This document shows positions 1 through 5,737 of a DNA stretch of 6,994 nt, piece by piece. The notes under the pieces were generated by a model, which was given only the letters and a program-made list of their open reading frames with translations, ran no database searches and was not told the origin of the DNA. The translations under genes were made by a program, and so were the position numbers. How positions within the stretch are numbered: position 1 is the stretch's first letter; every line of letters starts with the position of its first letter. The stretch covers positions 1-6,994 of the forward strand of contig JAJYXA010000200.1 of the NCBI GenBank assembly GCA_021791235.1, given 5' to 3'. Origin of the DNA: Pseudomonadota bacterium. GTDB lineage: Bacteria; Pseudomonadota; Gammaproteobacteria; Burkholderiales; Thiobacillaceae.

Positions 1-887
1 CGCATCACCACGGACTCGCCGTATTGCGTGGGCATGGTGGACAGGCGCACGTCGACCGTGCGGCCGCGCACCTTGACCGCAAAGCGGCCGTCCTGCGGCA
101 GGCGTTTTTCCGAGATGTCGAGCCCGGACACGATCTTCAGGCGCAAGGCCAGCGCCGGCGCGATCTTGAGATCGGCCTGGGTCTGCGGATGCAGCACGCC
201 GTCGATGCGGAAGCGGATGGCCAGATGCTTTTCCTGCGGTTCGATGTGCACGTCGGACGCCCCCACCTGAAGCGCGTCCTCGAACAGCGTCTGCAGCAGG
301 CGCACCACCGGCGCATCGGCCTGCCCTTCGCCCAGCGCTTCCAGGCCGATGATGCTGGCCTCGCTCTCGCCCATGTCGCGCGCGAGCTCCTCGGTCAGGC
401 CGTGGATATCGTCGGTGCGCCGGTAGATCCGGTCGATGGCCGCCAGCAGGTCGCCTTCCGCGACCACGGCAAGCTGGATGCCTTCCGGGATCAGCCGGGC
501 GATTTCATCGTAGGCAAACAGGTCGGTCGGATCGGCCATGCCGACGAAAATGTCGCCGTCCCGTCGCGCCAGCGGCATGGCGCGGAAGCGCCGCGCCTGC
601 GTTTCCGGCAGCAGCTGCAGGATGGAGGCGTCCGGGTTGAATTTCCGGAGATCGACGAAGGGGAGATTCAGTTGCCGCGCCAGCGCCTGGGCGATGTCGT
701 TTTCTCCCGCCAGGCCGCTTTCGACGATGATGCGCCCGAGCCGGCGTCCGCTCTTTTTCTGCGCGGCCAGCGCGATGTCGAGATCGGCGCTGGAAATGAC
801 TTTCTGCTCGACGAGCAGGTCGCCCAGGCGAATTTTCTGGCGTGCAGGCTGGGTGGATGCGCTGGGGGTGGCTGGCTCGGTACGCAT
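1..887 (-). CDS. mshE: MshE-like type II secretion/type IV pilus assembly ATPase (N-terminal part, cut by the left edge)
   Basis: Reading leftward from the ATG at 887 gives 295 codons without a stop up to the window edge, so the C-terminus is missing. The protein belongs to the GspE/PilB/MshE ATPases, which sit on the cytoplasmic face of the inner membrane and power pilus or pseudopilus assembly. Residues 20-69 form an MshEN-type domain with two consecutive RLG motifs (R20-L-G ending in ALAAQ at 39-43, and R49-L-G to about L69); this module binds cyclic-di-GMP in characterised MshE. Residues 111-158 (DGDIFVGMADPTDLFAYDE) continue the N-terminal region. The ATPase core begins near 192, with VGASDVHIEP at 208-217, FRIDG at 226-230 and LDISEKRLPQDGRF at 256-269. 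The Walker A and B motifs would lie beyond the edge and are not seen. The start is chosen because family similarity begins within 20 residues of it; the ribosome-binding site is weak (CGAG upstream). MshE fits better than PilB or GspE from the N-terminal wording, but without neighbouring pilus genes the subtype is uncertain. Confidence 0.88.
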   Translation of the reverse strand, partial: MRTEPATPSASTQPARQKIRLGDLLVEQKVISSADLDIALAAQKKSGRRLGRIIVESGLAGENDIAQALARQLNLPFVDLRKFNPDASILQLLPETQARRFRAMPLARRDGDIFVGMADPTDLFAYDEIARLIPEGIQLAVVAEGDLLAAIDRIYRRTDDIHGLTEELARDMGESEASIIGLEALGEGQADAPVVRLLQTLFEDALQVGASDVHIEPQEKHLAIRFRIDGVLHPQTQADLKIAPALALRLKIVSGLDISEKRLPQDGRFAVKVRGRTVDVRLSTMPTQYGESVVM

Positions 888-1055
888 GGTTTCTCGGGGC
901 AACTCGCAAGGATGAGCACGTATCGGCCTAATCCGGCCCCGCCTTAAGTAAAAAGGCGCATGGCCCGGCGCAGACCCTCTCGCTATTGCTCGTTGGGCTG
1001 CCCGAGAACCCCATCCCTCATAGGCACAGGCAGCCGGCCTGCCCTGCCGGGCAGG
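888..1055. other. Intergenic gap between the small exported protein gene and the mshE-like gene
   Basis: This gap of 168 bases holds no supportable gene. On the minus strand it should contain the promoter of the mshE-like gene, and there is an A/T-rich patch (TTTTTACTTAA, about 945-955), but no hexamer pair is convincing enough to call. The right end carries a short GC hairpin. Open frames here are only extensions of frames antisense to the flanking genes. Confidence 0.5.
1038..1055 (-). terminator. Possible GC hairpin directly after the small exported protein gene
   Basis: CCTGCCC and GGGCAGG form a perfect 7-bp stem around a TGCC loop. The hairpin abuts the stop codon of the minus-strand gene ending at 1056. 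There is no U-tract after it on the minus strand, so it is not a classical intrinsic terminator. It could instead be a 3'-end stabilising structure or chance in GC-rich DNA. Confidence 0.3.
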
Positions 1056-1340
1056 TCACCTGGCCTGCTGTTCGATCAGTTCGCCCGGCCGGGTGCCGGG
1101 ACGCAACTTGCCCTGATAGAGGAAGCCGGAACCGTAGCGGCGGCGGCCATCCGGCGCGGCGATGAGCTCGTTCTCGCTCCAGATCCAGACGTGGCCGTCG
1201 CGGGTGTCGAGGATGAACGCCCGCCCGCCGCCCTTGCTGCCTTCGGTTCCGGCCAGCGGCAATGCCTGATAGCGTCCTTCATCGGCATGGGTGGCCGCCG
1301 ATATCGCCAACATGCCCAGCAGCATCCATCCAGTTCGCAT
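1056..1340 (-). CDS. Small exported protein of unknown function
   Basis: A 94-residue protein. Residues 1-19 (MRTGWMLLGMLAISAATHA) look like a Sec signal peptide with an Ala-x-Ala-like end (THA, cut before DEG), leaving a mature periplasmic or secreted protein of about 75 residues. The mature part reads RAFILDTRDGHVWIWSENEL and then LYQGKLRPG, which suggests a small beta-rich fold with one WxW motif; no cysteines and no catalytic motif are visible. The start at 1340 is preferred over in-frame upstream ATGs because it gives the signal peptide and has a strong ribosome-binding site overlapping the hslO stop. The gene begins 10 bases after hslO ends, so it is almost certainly co-transcribed with it. 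I do not recognise a characterised family. The residue pattern resembles small conserved hypothetical proteins of proteobacteria, but that is from memory and not checked. Confidence 0.8.
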   Translation of the reverse strand: MRTGWMLLGMLAISAATHADEGRYQALPLAGTEGSKGGGRAFILDTRDGHVWIWSENELIAAPDGRRRYGSGFLYQGKLRPGTRPGELIEQQAR

Positions 1341-1343
1341 GCG

Positions 1344-1351
1344 CTTCCTTT
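1344..1351 (-). promoter_or_regulatory. Ribosome-binding site of the small exported protein gene
   Basis: On the minus strand AAAGGAAG lies 3 bases before the ATG at 1340 and overlaps the TGA of hslO (TGAAAGGAAG). It fixes the start of the downstream gene and implies translation coupled to hslO. Confidence 0.7.
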
Positions 1352-2202
1352 CACTTGAAAAGTGCGGCCACGGCGGCCGCATCCAGCACATATTCATGAT
1401 TGCAGATCTCGTCGTGCACCCGGATTTCGCCGTGCTCGGCGATGATGGCTTCGCATTCCGTCTGCCCCACGCTGCGCAGCATGGAATAGACCTTGGCCGG
1501 ATCATACGGACAGTGATAGCCGACCGGGCGCGGGTCGTACACGCGCACGTCTTCTTCGGGGAACAGGCGCTCGATCAGCTTGATCGCGCCGAGGCCGAGC
1601 AACTCGTCCGCCCGCACGGTGCCGGCCAGGATCTGCACCCGGTTCCAGCCGTCGGCATCGCGCAGGGCCGCGCCCGGCAGCGCCTGCAGGAAAAGCCCCG
1701 CCGCGGTTTCATGGTTGGCCGCCAGCCACAGGCGGGTCGGCGTCTGCTCGGACTGTTCCAGATAATGCTCGAACACGGCGGCCAGGGTCTCGCCCTGCAG
1801 CGGCACATGGCTCTGGTAGGGCTGGCGCATGCCGGCGGCGTCGAGCGTCAGGGTCAGCGCGCCCTCGCCCAGCAGGGCCGGCAAACTGCCGGCGGAAAGT
1901 TCCGGGACGGTACGCGCCATGCCGCGCAGGCGCAATTGCTCGTCGCAGTCCATCACCAGCAGCGACACCGCGCCTTCGCCGCGCAGCTGAAAAGTCAGCC
2001 GCCCCGCCTGTTTGAGATTCGCGGCAATCAGCGTCGTCACCCCCGCCAGTTGCCCCAGGAGTTCAAGGACCGGTTCGGGGTAATCGCGCCCCGCGGTCAT
2101 TTCGCGCCAGGCGGGGCCCAGTTGCATCCATGCGCCGCGGATGTCGAGCCGCTCGAACAGGAAACCGCGCACGCGGTTGGGCTGGGCGTCGGCTGCGCTC
2201 AA
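1351..2202 (-). CDS. hslO: Hsp33 family redox-regulated chaperone HslO with altered zinc-cysteine motif
   Basis: A 283-residue protein, close to the roughly 290 residues of E. coli Hsp33, a cytoplasmic holdase activated when its zinc-binding cysteines are oxidised. The N-terminal domain is well conserved: RGFLFERLDIRGAW, DYPEPVLELLGQLAGVTTLIAANLK, RGMAR, PYQSHVPLQGETLAAVFEHY and SEQTPTRLWLA, then the linker stretch EEDVRVYDP. The C-terminal redox domain is unusual. The expected CxC is C231-P-Y233 and the expected CxxC is D264-E-I-C267, so two of four zinc ligands are replaced, although the surrounding HGEIxVH and NHEY are kept. An extra C250 lies between them. The start is taken as TTG at 2202 because it has an AAGGGG ribosome-binding site and matches the family N-terminus; an in-frame ATG at 2235 would start inside repeat A. 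The gene is followed 10 bases later by the small exported protein gene. The family call is firm; redox activation by the usual mechanism is doubtful. Confidence 0.92.
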   Translation of the reverse strand: MSAADAQPNRVRGFLFERLDIRGAWMQLGPAWREMTAGRDYPEPVLELLGQLAGVTTLIAANLKQAGRLTFQLRGEGAVSLLVMDCDEQLRLRGMARTVPELSAGSLPALLGEGALTLTLDAAGMRQPYQSHVPLQGETLAAVFEHYLEQSEQTPTRLWLAANHETAAGLFLQALPGAALRDADGWNRVQILAGTVRADELLGLGAIKLIERLFPEEDVRVYDPRPVGYHCPYDPAKVYSMLRSVGQTECEAIIAEHGEIRVHDEICNHEYVLDAAAVAALFK

Positions 2203-2208
2203 CCTAAA

Positions 2209-2214
2209 CCCCTT
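2209..2214 (-). promoter_or_regulatory. hslO: Ribosome-binding site supporting the TTG start of hslO
   Basis: Minus-strand AAGGGG sits 6 bases upstream of the TTG at 2202. This is good Shine-Dalgarno spacing and decides the start in favour of TTG over the ATG at 2235, which lies in the repeat. Confidence 0.6.
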
Positions 2215-2349
2215 ACCACAGAGGCACGGAGGCACGGAGAAAACAAAAGAAACAGCTTGGCAGAAACGCCTATTTCACCTGCCGGACGAGCTTTTAGTAG
2301 GCAGCAACTCATTGGTTTTCCTATGTGTTCTCTGTGACTCTGTGGTTCA
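2215..2349. repeat. Intergenic inverted-repeat element A
   Basis: The left arm (2215-2244) contains CCACAGAGGCAC and ends GAGAAAAC; the right arm (2315-2347) starts GTTTTCC and ends GACTCTGTGGTT. The arms are imperfect inverted copies around a centre of about 70 bases. The left arm carries a tandem 8-bp duplication (GGCACGGA twice) absent from copy B. The centre shares TTTCACCTGCCGG (2273-2285) with copy C and, with two changes, copy B. The element fills the gap between the VWA gene and hslO. Arms of this type are common as dispersed intergenic repeats in environmental bacteria, where their translations give false peptides such as FLCVLCDSVV. It may form a hairpin affecting readthrough. Confidence 0.85.
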
Positions 2350-2363
2350 ACTGCTGTTTTATC

Positions 2364-3620
2364 TCAATTGAGTTGCACCCGCTCGCCCCAGGGCACTATT
2401 CCCTTGCCCTTGACCAGCCAGATCACCGGGTAATTCGGCGGCACCTTGGGGAAATCGCCTTCGGCATCGGTGAAATACACCAGCATGTCGGGGCTGCGGT
2501 TTTCGGCTTCGACCCAGTCGAACACCGGGCGGAAATCGGTGCCGCCGCCGCCCGCGATCTCGGCCGGCAACTGCATGGTGTCCCACGGCTCGAACTCCCA
2601 CGGCGCGGCGTCGGCCACGTGGTTGTCGCACGCCAGCAGCGTCACCCTCGCGCGCACCTGGCCTTTCAGCGCGTCGAGCTCGGTGACGAATTCGCGCAGC
2701 TCGTCGTCGCCGATCGAGCCGCTGGTGTCGATCGCCGCCACCACCTCGATGCCCTCGCTCGACAGGCGCGGCAGCAGCGCGTCGCCTTCGCGCCGCGACG
2801 GGCGGCGCCACGAATAGTCGTCGCGCTGGTTCACCGCGAAGAAGCGCGCCAGGAGCGCGCGCCACGGCAGGCTGGGCGCCAGCAGGCCGTCGACCCAGCG
2901 CATCATCGACTGCGACAGCTTGCCGGCCTGGCGCGCCGCCTGCGCGGCGGCGGCCAGCCGGTTTTTCCACTGCTCGGCGAGTTCCTCGCGTTCCGAGGGC
3001 GACAACTCGTTCGGTTTCTGCGAAGCCTGGCTGCCGCTGCCCTCTTTTTCCTCGGCCTGGCTCTGGCCTTCCTTGCCCTGCCCGCCCGATTCGCCGGCGT
3101 CGGGATTGTCCTGGCGCTGATTCTCGTCGGGACTGGCGCCGGACTCGTTGTCGTTGTCGAACAGGTGCTGGTCGAAGGATTCCTCCGGCGTGTCCTCGGG
3201 AATCAGCGGGTAGATTTCCTCCGCCGACAGGGTCATGAAATTCTGGTCGGCGAGAATGCCGTGCAGCGGCGGCTTCAGGCCTTCCTCGATCAGAATGAGG
3301 TTCACCGCATGGTCACAGGCCACATCCCAGCGCCGCTTCACCCGGTGGTTGCGGCGGTGGGGGTGGCCCATCGCGCAGTGCATCGCCTCGTGCGCCAGCA
3401 CGAACTGCGTCTGCGCGAGATTGAGATTCTCGATGAACTTCGGGTTGAAATAGAACGCCTGCGCGTCGGTGCCGGTGGTGGCGCACCAGTCGCCGCCGGG
3501 CTTCAGCGGCAGGTGCATCACCAGCGCGCCGAGGAAGGGACGCTCCATGATGAGGCGGGTGCGCGCGGCAGCCAGCTTGGTGAGGATGGGTTCGAGCGCG
3601 GGATCGTGTTGCTTAGCCAT
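2364..3620 (-). CDS. DUF2201-type putative metallopeptidase with C-terminal VWA-like domain
   Basis: A 418-residue cytoplasmic protein with no signal peptide. The N-terminal domain (about 10-145) carries a zinc-metallopeptidase motif H77-E-A-M-H81 followed by H86 (VLAHEAMHCAMGH), then ACDHAVN at 101-107, matching the putative metallopeptidase half of DUF2201 proteins. Residues about 143-212 are an acidic, Gln/Ser/Gly-rich linker of low complexity. After a helical Ala/Arg-rich stretch (215-245), the C-terminal VWA-like domain (about 290-418) shows a MIDAS motif D298-T-S-G-S302, the T361-D pair in GGGGTDFRP, and D386 in YFTDAEGD. All key MIDAS and HExxH residues appear intact, so the protein looks functional. 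The MoxR gene lies upstream on the same strand, separated by repeat B, and the two probably act together as AAA+ motor and VWA adaptor. Whether the HExxH site cleaves anything is not known to me. The ribosome-binding site is weak. Confidence 0.88.
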   Translation of the reverse strand: MAKQHDPALEPILTKLAAARTRLIMERPFLGALVMHLPLKPGGDWCATTGTDAQAFYFNPKFIENLNLAQTQFVLAHEAMHCAMGHPHRRNHRVKRRWDVACDHAVNLILIEEGLKPPLHGILADQNFMTLSAEEIYPLIPEDTPEESFDQHLFDNDNESGASPDENQRQDNPDAGESGGQGKEGQSQAEEKEGSGSQASQKPNELSPSEREELAEQWKNRLAAAAQAARQAGKLSQSMMRWVDGLLAPSLPWRALLARFFAVNQRDDYSWRRPSRREGDALLPRLSSEGIEVVAAIDTSGSIGDDELREFVTELDALKGQVRARVTLLACDNHVADAAPWEFEPWDTMQLPAEIAGGGGTDFRPVFDWVEAENRSPDMLVYFTDAEGDFPKVPPNYPVIWLVKGKGIVPWGERVQLN

Positions 3621-3638
3621 GGATCAACCCAAATTCCT

Positions 3639-3769
3639 CACCACAGAGGCACGGAGAAAACCGAAGCAACCAAGGCATGCATTTCATCCGCCGGCTGGGC
3701 TTTCAGTGTTTTGCAACGCATGGGCTTCCTCTGTGTTCTCTGTGCCTCTGTGGTTCCACTTCGGTTTTC
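3639..3769. repeat. Intergenic inverted-repeat element B
   Basis: The left arm has CCACAGAGGCAC (3641-3652) and the right arm its exact complement GTGCCTCTGTGG (3742-3753). A second exact 11-bp pair, GAAAACCGAAG (3656-3666) and CTTCGGTTTTC (3759-3769), is arranged so that the two pairs cross rather than nest. The centre has TTTCATCCGCCGG (3682-3694), the counterpart of the core in A and C. The element nearly fills the gap between the MoxR stop (3774) and the VWA gene start (3620). Any transcript joining these genes would carry it just before the VWA ribosome-binding region. Confidence 0.87.
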
Positions 3770-3773
3770 AGGG

Positions 3774-4817
3774 TCAATGCTCGTACAGGACCAGATCGGT
3801 GATGCTGTTGGCCCATTCGGCGAACGCCGGCACCGCGAACAGCGGGCGCCCCACCGCGCGGTGCAGGTCGGACACCAGCATCACGCTCATTTCGCGCTGC
3901 GGAAAGCGCTGCGCGTATTTGAGGATGTTGCCGTACACCGCCGCGGCGTTGCCGTTGTCGGCGGCCTGCAGGGCGCGCCGAACCAGCGCGGCGGCGACGC
4001 CGTACTGCAGGTCGATGCCGTCGGGCACCTCGGCCGCCGCGCCGGCGATGATGGCGTCGATGTCCGGCATCTGCGCCATGTTGTCGACGAAGGTCTTCAG
4101 CTCCAGCCCGGCCGACTGGCCGACGCAGGCCATCAGCGCATCGGCCAGCAGTCCGGTCCGGTCGAATTTCTGCAGCGCGCGGTGGGCGTACTCCCACGAG
4201 CGCGGGCTGGGAAAGGCGATCGGCGTGTGCGCCGGGTCGAAGCTGAACAGCAGGTCGGGGCGGAAGCGCAGGAAGGCGATCACGCGCGGGTCGATGGCCT
4301 CGCTGTGCGCCCAGTCGACCCAGTCGTCCAGATTCACCTCGACTTCGTAATGGGTGAAGCGGTTGGCCAGCGGCGCCGGCATCGCGTAGGTCACGCCGCG
4401 GTCGCCCTGGCGGTTGCCGGCGGCGAAAATCACCCAGCCGTCGGGCACTTTGTATTCGCCCAGGCGGCGGTCGAGGATCAACTGGTAGGCGGCGGCCGAC
4501 ACGGTCGGCGGCGCCGAGGTGATCTCGTCGAGGAACAGGATGCCCGCCGGGCCGTGGCGCTCGGCATCGGGCAGCACCGCGGGAATCGACCATTCGACCA
4601 GCTGGCCGCTGCGGAAGGGGATGCCGCGCAGGTCGGTCGGCTCCATCTGGCTCAAACGGATGTCGATCAGCGGCACGCCGTGCTGCTGCGCGATCTTGGC
4701 GACGATCTGCGACTTGCCGACACCCGGCGGCCCCCACAGCATCACCGGCGTGTGGTGGCCGTCGGCGGCGCTTTCGAATTCGCGGTCGAGGATGGTTTCG
4801 ATGTGGGAGGGACGCAT
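3774..4817 (-). CDS. MoxR-type AAA+ ATPase
   Basis: A 347-residue cytoplasmic AAA+ protein. The Walker A motif is G29-PPGVGKS36, Walker B is ILFLDE (93-98), sensor 1 is N135 in FAAGNRQGD, and the arginine-finger region is ANRF (R153). A second conserved stretch RLSQMEPTDLRGIP (54-67) is typical of the AAA_5/MoxR group. The remainder (about 160-347) is the helical lid and C-terminal region. MoxR proteins act as chaperone-like ATPases that load metals or remodel proteins, usually with a VWA partner. Here the next gene on the same strand encodes a protein with an HExxH motif and a VWA-like domain. The start at 4817 is chosen because the open frame upstream runs through repeat C and has no family character; its ribosome-binding site is poor. 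All ATPase motifs look intact. The specific substrate cannot be told from sequence. Confidence 0.9.
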   Translation of the reverse strand: MRPSHIETILDREFESAADGHHTPVMLWGPPGVGKSQIVAKIAQQHGVPLIDIRLSQMEPTDLRGIPFRSGQLVEWSIPAVLPDAERHGPAGILFLDEITSAPPTVSAAAYQLILDRRLGEYKVPDGWVIFAAGNRQGDRGVTYAMPAPLANRFTHYEVEVNLDDWVDWAHSEAIDPRVIAFLRFRPDLLFSFDPAHTPIAFPSPRSWEYAHRALQKFDRTGLLADALMACVGQSAGLELKTFVDNMAQMPDIDAIIAGAAAEVPDGIDLQYGVAAALVRRALQAADNGNAAAVYGNILKYAQRFPQREMSVMLVSDLHRAVGRPLFAVPAFAEWANSITDLVLYEH

Positions 4818-4846
4818 GGACTTTACAACAAGCTGAGTGAGCCCAA

Positions 4847-4852
4847 ATGATA
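4847..4852 (-). promoter_or_regulatory. Possible -10 box for the MoxR gene
   Basis: Minus-strand TATCAT matches five of six bases of the sigma-70 -10 consensus, about 30 bases before the MoxR ATG. The hexamers 16-17 bases upstream (TGGAAC or GGAACA) match the -35 consensus at only three positions, so this is a weak candidate. Confidence 0.3.
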
Positions 4853-4910
4853 ATCGCTCGCGCCCCCGTGTTCCAGTTTCATCCTTGCTTGAGGAGGGGG
4901 GATTTTGATA

Positions 4911-5043
4911 CCGTGGAGCGAACACGGAGAAACATGTCAAATCAGCGTATTGCATGGGTGCATGGGCTCGGCTTTCACCTGCCGGCTGCCTGGCTGATCG
5001 CGCAGCGTGCCTCAATAGCTTGTTTTCCTCTGTGTCTCTGGGG
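4911..5043. repeat. Intergenic inverted-repeat element C (degenerate)
   Basis: The left arm (4911-4934) is a diverged form ending ACACGGAGAAACA; the right arm (5021-5043) reads TGTTTTCCTCTGTGTCTCTG and then GGG. The centre carries the same 13-mer as copy A, TTTCACCTGCCGG (4973-4985), supporting common descent of whole elements and not just the arms. A tandem 8-bp duplication, TGCATGGG twice, lies at 4951-4966. The arms have drifted more than in A and B, so a stable long hairpin is less likely here. Confidence 0.7.
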
Positions 5044-5078
5044 TGAAGCATTTAGCAATGAACTGAAATGGACGCAGC

Positions 5079-5612
5079 ATGAATTTTTGCAGTGAATGTG
5101 GCGGCGCCGTGGTGCTGCGCGTGCCCGATGGCGATCACCTGCCGCGCCATGTGTGTCCCGACTGCGGCACCATCCATTACCAGAACCCCAAGATGGTGGT
5201 CGGCTGCATCCCCGAATGGGAAGACAAGGTGCTGCTGTGCCGGCGCGCCATCGAACCCAGGTACGGGCTGTGGACGCTGCCCGCCGGCTTCATGGAAAAC
5301 GGCGAGACCACGCTCGAAGGGGCGGCGCGCGAAACCCGGGAAGAAGCCGGGGCGCGCATCGAGGTCGGCGGACTCTACACCCTGTACAACCTGCCGCACA
5401 TCAACCAGGTGTACTTCATGTTCCGCGCCCGGCTGCTGGATCTGGATTTTCAGCCCGGCGTCGAATCGCTCGAAACCCGGCTGTTCAGCGAAGCCGAAAT
5501 TCCCTGGGACGACATCGCCTTCCGTACCGTGCGCGCCACGCTGGAACAGTATTTCAGCGACCGCCGCGCCGGTTCGTTCGACTTCCATTTCGGCGACATC
5601 CGCACGCGCTGA
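5079..5612 (+). CDS. Nudix hydrolase with N-terminal zinc ribbon
   Basis: A 177-residue cytoplasmic Nudix enzyme. Residues 4-29 form a zinc ribbon with C4-x2-C7 and C26-x2-C29, as in the Nudix_N_2 group. The Nudix box spans G70 to A92 (GFMENGETTLEGAARETREEAG), with every catalytic position of the GX5EX7REUXEEXGU pattern present, including R84-E85 and E88-E89. Nudix hydrolases cleave nucleoside diphosphates linked to another group. Zinc-ribbon members of this size are often annotated as ADP-ribose or NADH pyrophosphatases, but the substrate cannot be read from the sequence. It is shorter than typical NudC (about 260 residues), so NudC itself is unlikely. It is the only plus-strand gene here, divergent from MoxR and convergent with the PilZ-like gene. 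The start ATG has only a weak ribosome-binding site (TGGA upstream), but the zinc ribbon begins at residue 4, so no longer form is likely. Confidence 0.93.
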   Translation: MNFCSECGGAVVLRVPDGDHLPRHVCPDCGTIHYQNPKMVVGCIPEWEDKVLLCRRAIEPRYGLWTLPAGFMENGETTLEGAARETREEAGARIEVGGLYTLYNLPHINQVYFMFRARLLDLDFQPGVESLETRLFSEAEIPWDDIAFRTVRATLEQYFSDRRAGSFDFHFGDIRTR

Positions 5613-5657
5613 AATTCAGACTGCCACGCTGCGGTCGGGGATATCGGGAAACCATTC

Positions 5658-5728
5658 ACAAAGAGGATGCAGAGGACCCGGAGGAAATGCGAATGGGGTT
5701 TCCTCCCTGCCCTCCGCATCCTCATTGT
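5658..5728. repeat. Intergenic hairpin element D, a second repeat type
   Basis: Two 30-base arms (5658-5687 and 5699-5728) are inverted copies matching at about 25 positions around an 11-base loop; both share GAGGATGC near the outer end and GGAGGAAA near the loop. The arm wording (GAGGATGCAGAGG) differs from elements A to C. It lies between the ends of two convergent genes, so it could act as a bidirectional terminator. The plus-strand side is followed by TTGTAAAAA rather than a clear U-tract, so termination is an inference. Confidence 0.8.
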
Positions 5729-5737
5729 AAAAACGCC

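Larger units (their letters stand above)
4818..5078. other. Divergent intergenic region between the MoxR and Nudix genes
   Basis: This is the one divergent junction in the window (261 bases) and should hold promoters for both directions. Most of it is repeat C; the part near MoxR (4818-4905) contains a -10-like TATCAT on the minus strand. On the Nudix side, the bases after the repeat (about 5047-5078) are A/T-rich, but I see no convincing promoter hexamers. Confidence 0.5.

Noticed and set aside
24..947. A 307-codon open frame on the plus strand.
   Set aside because: It is antisense to the mshE-like ATPase, whose MshEN and ATPase-core motifs are unmistakable on the minus strand.
940..965. 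Intrinsic terminator near the AAAAA/TTTTT patch upstream of the mshE-like gene.
   Set aside because: The adjacent GGCGC copies are direct rather than inverted, so no convincing stem forms.
1291..2337. A 348-codon open frame on the plus strand.
   Set aside because: It is antisense to hslO and ends inside repeat A; no family motif, and rich in His/Gln/Arg as expected of a GC-rich shadow frame.
2364..4817. MoxR-VWA pair as an anti-phage defence system.
   Set aside because: Some MoxR-VWA systems are linked to conflict, but here the neighbours are housekeeping genes, there is no effector such as a nuclease or toxin, and base composition does not differ from the flanks.
2325..4850. An 841-codon open frame on the plus strand.
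   Set aside because: It runs antisense through the VWA gene, repeat B and the MoxR gene. Its translation is Arg/His/Val-rich shadow sequence and contains repeat-derived text; both minus-strand genes have intact motifs.
2215..5043. A CRISPR-like array from the recurring CCACAGAGGCAC motif.
   Set aside because: The copies are inverted pairs in separate gaps more than 1 kb apart, without regular spacers or cas genes.
4818..5051. A 78-residue N-terminal extension of the MoxR protein.
   Set aside because: The extension translates repeat C and the promoter region; family similarity begins at MRPSHIETIL from 4817.
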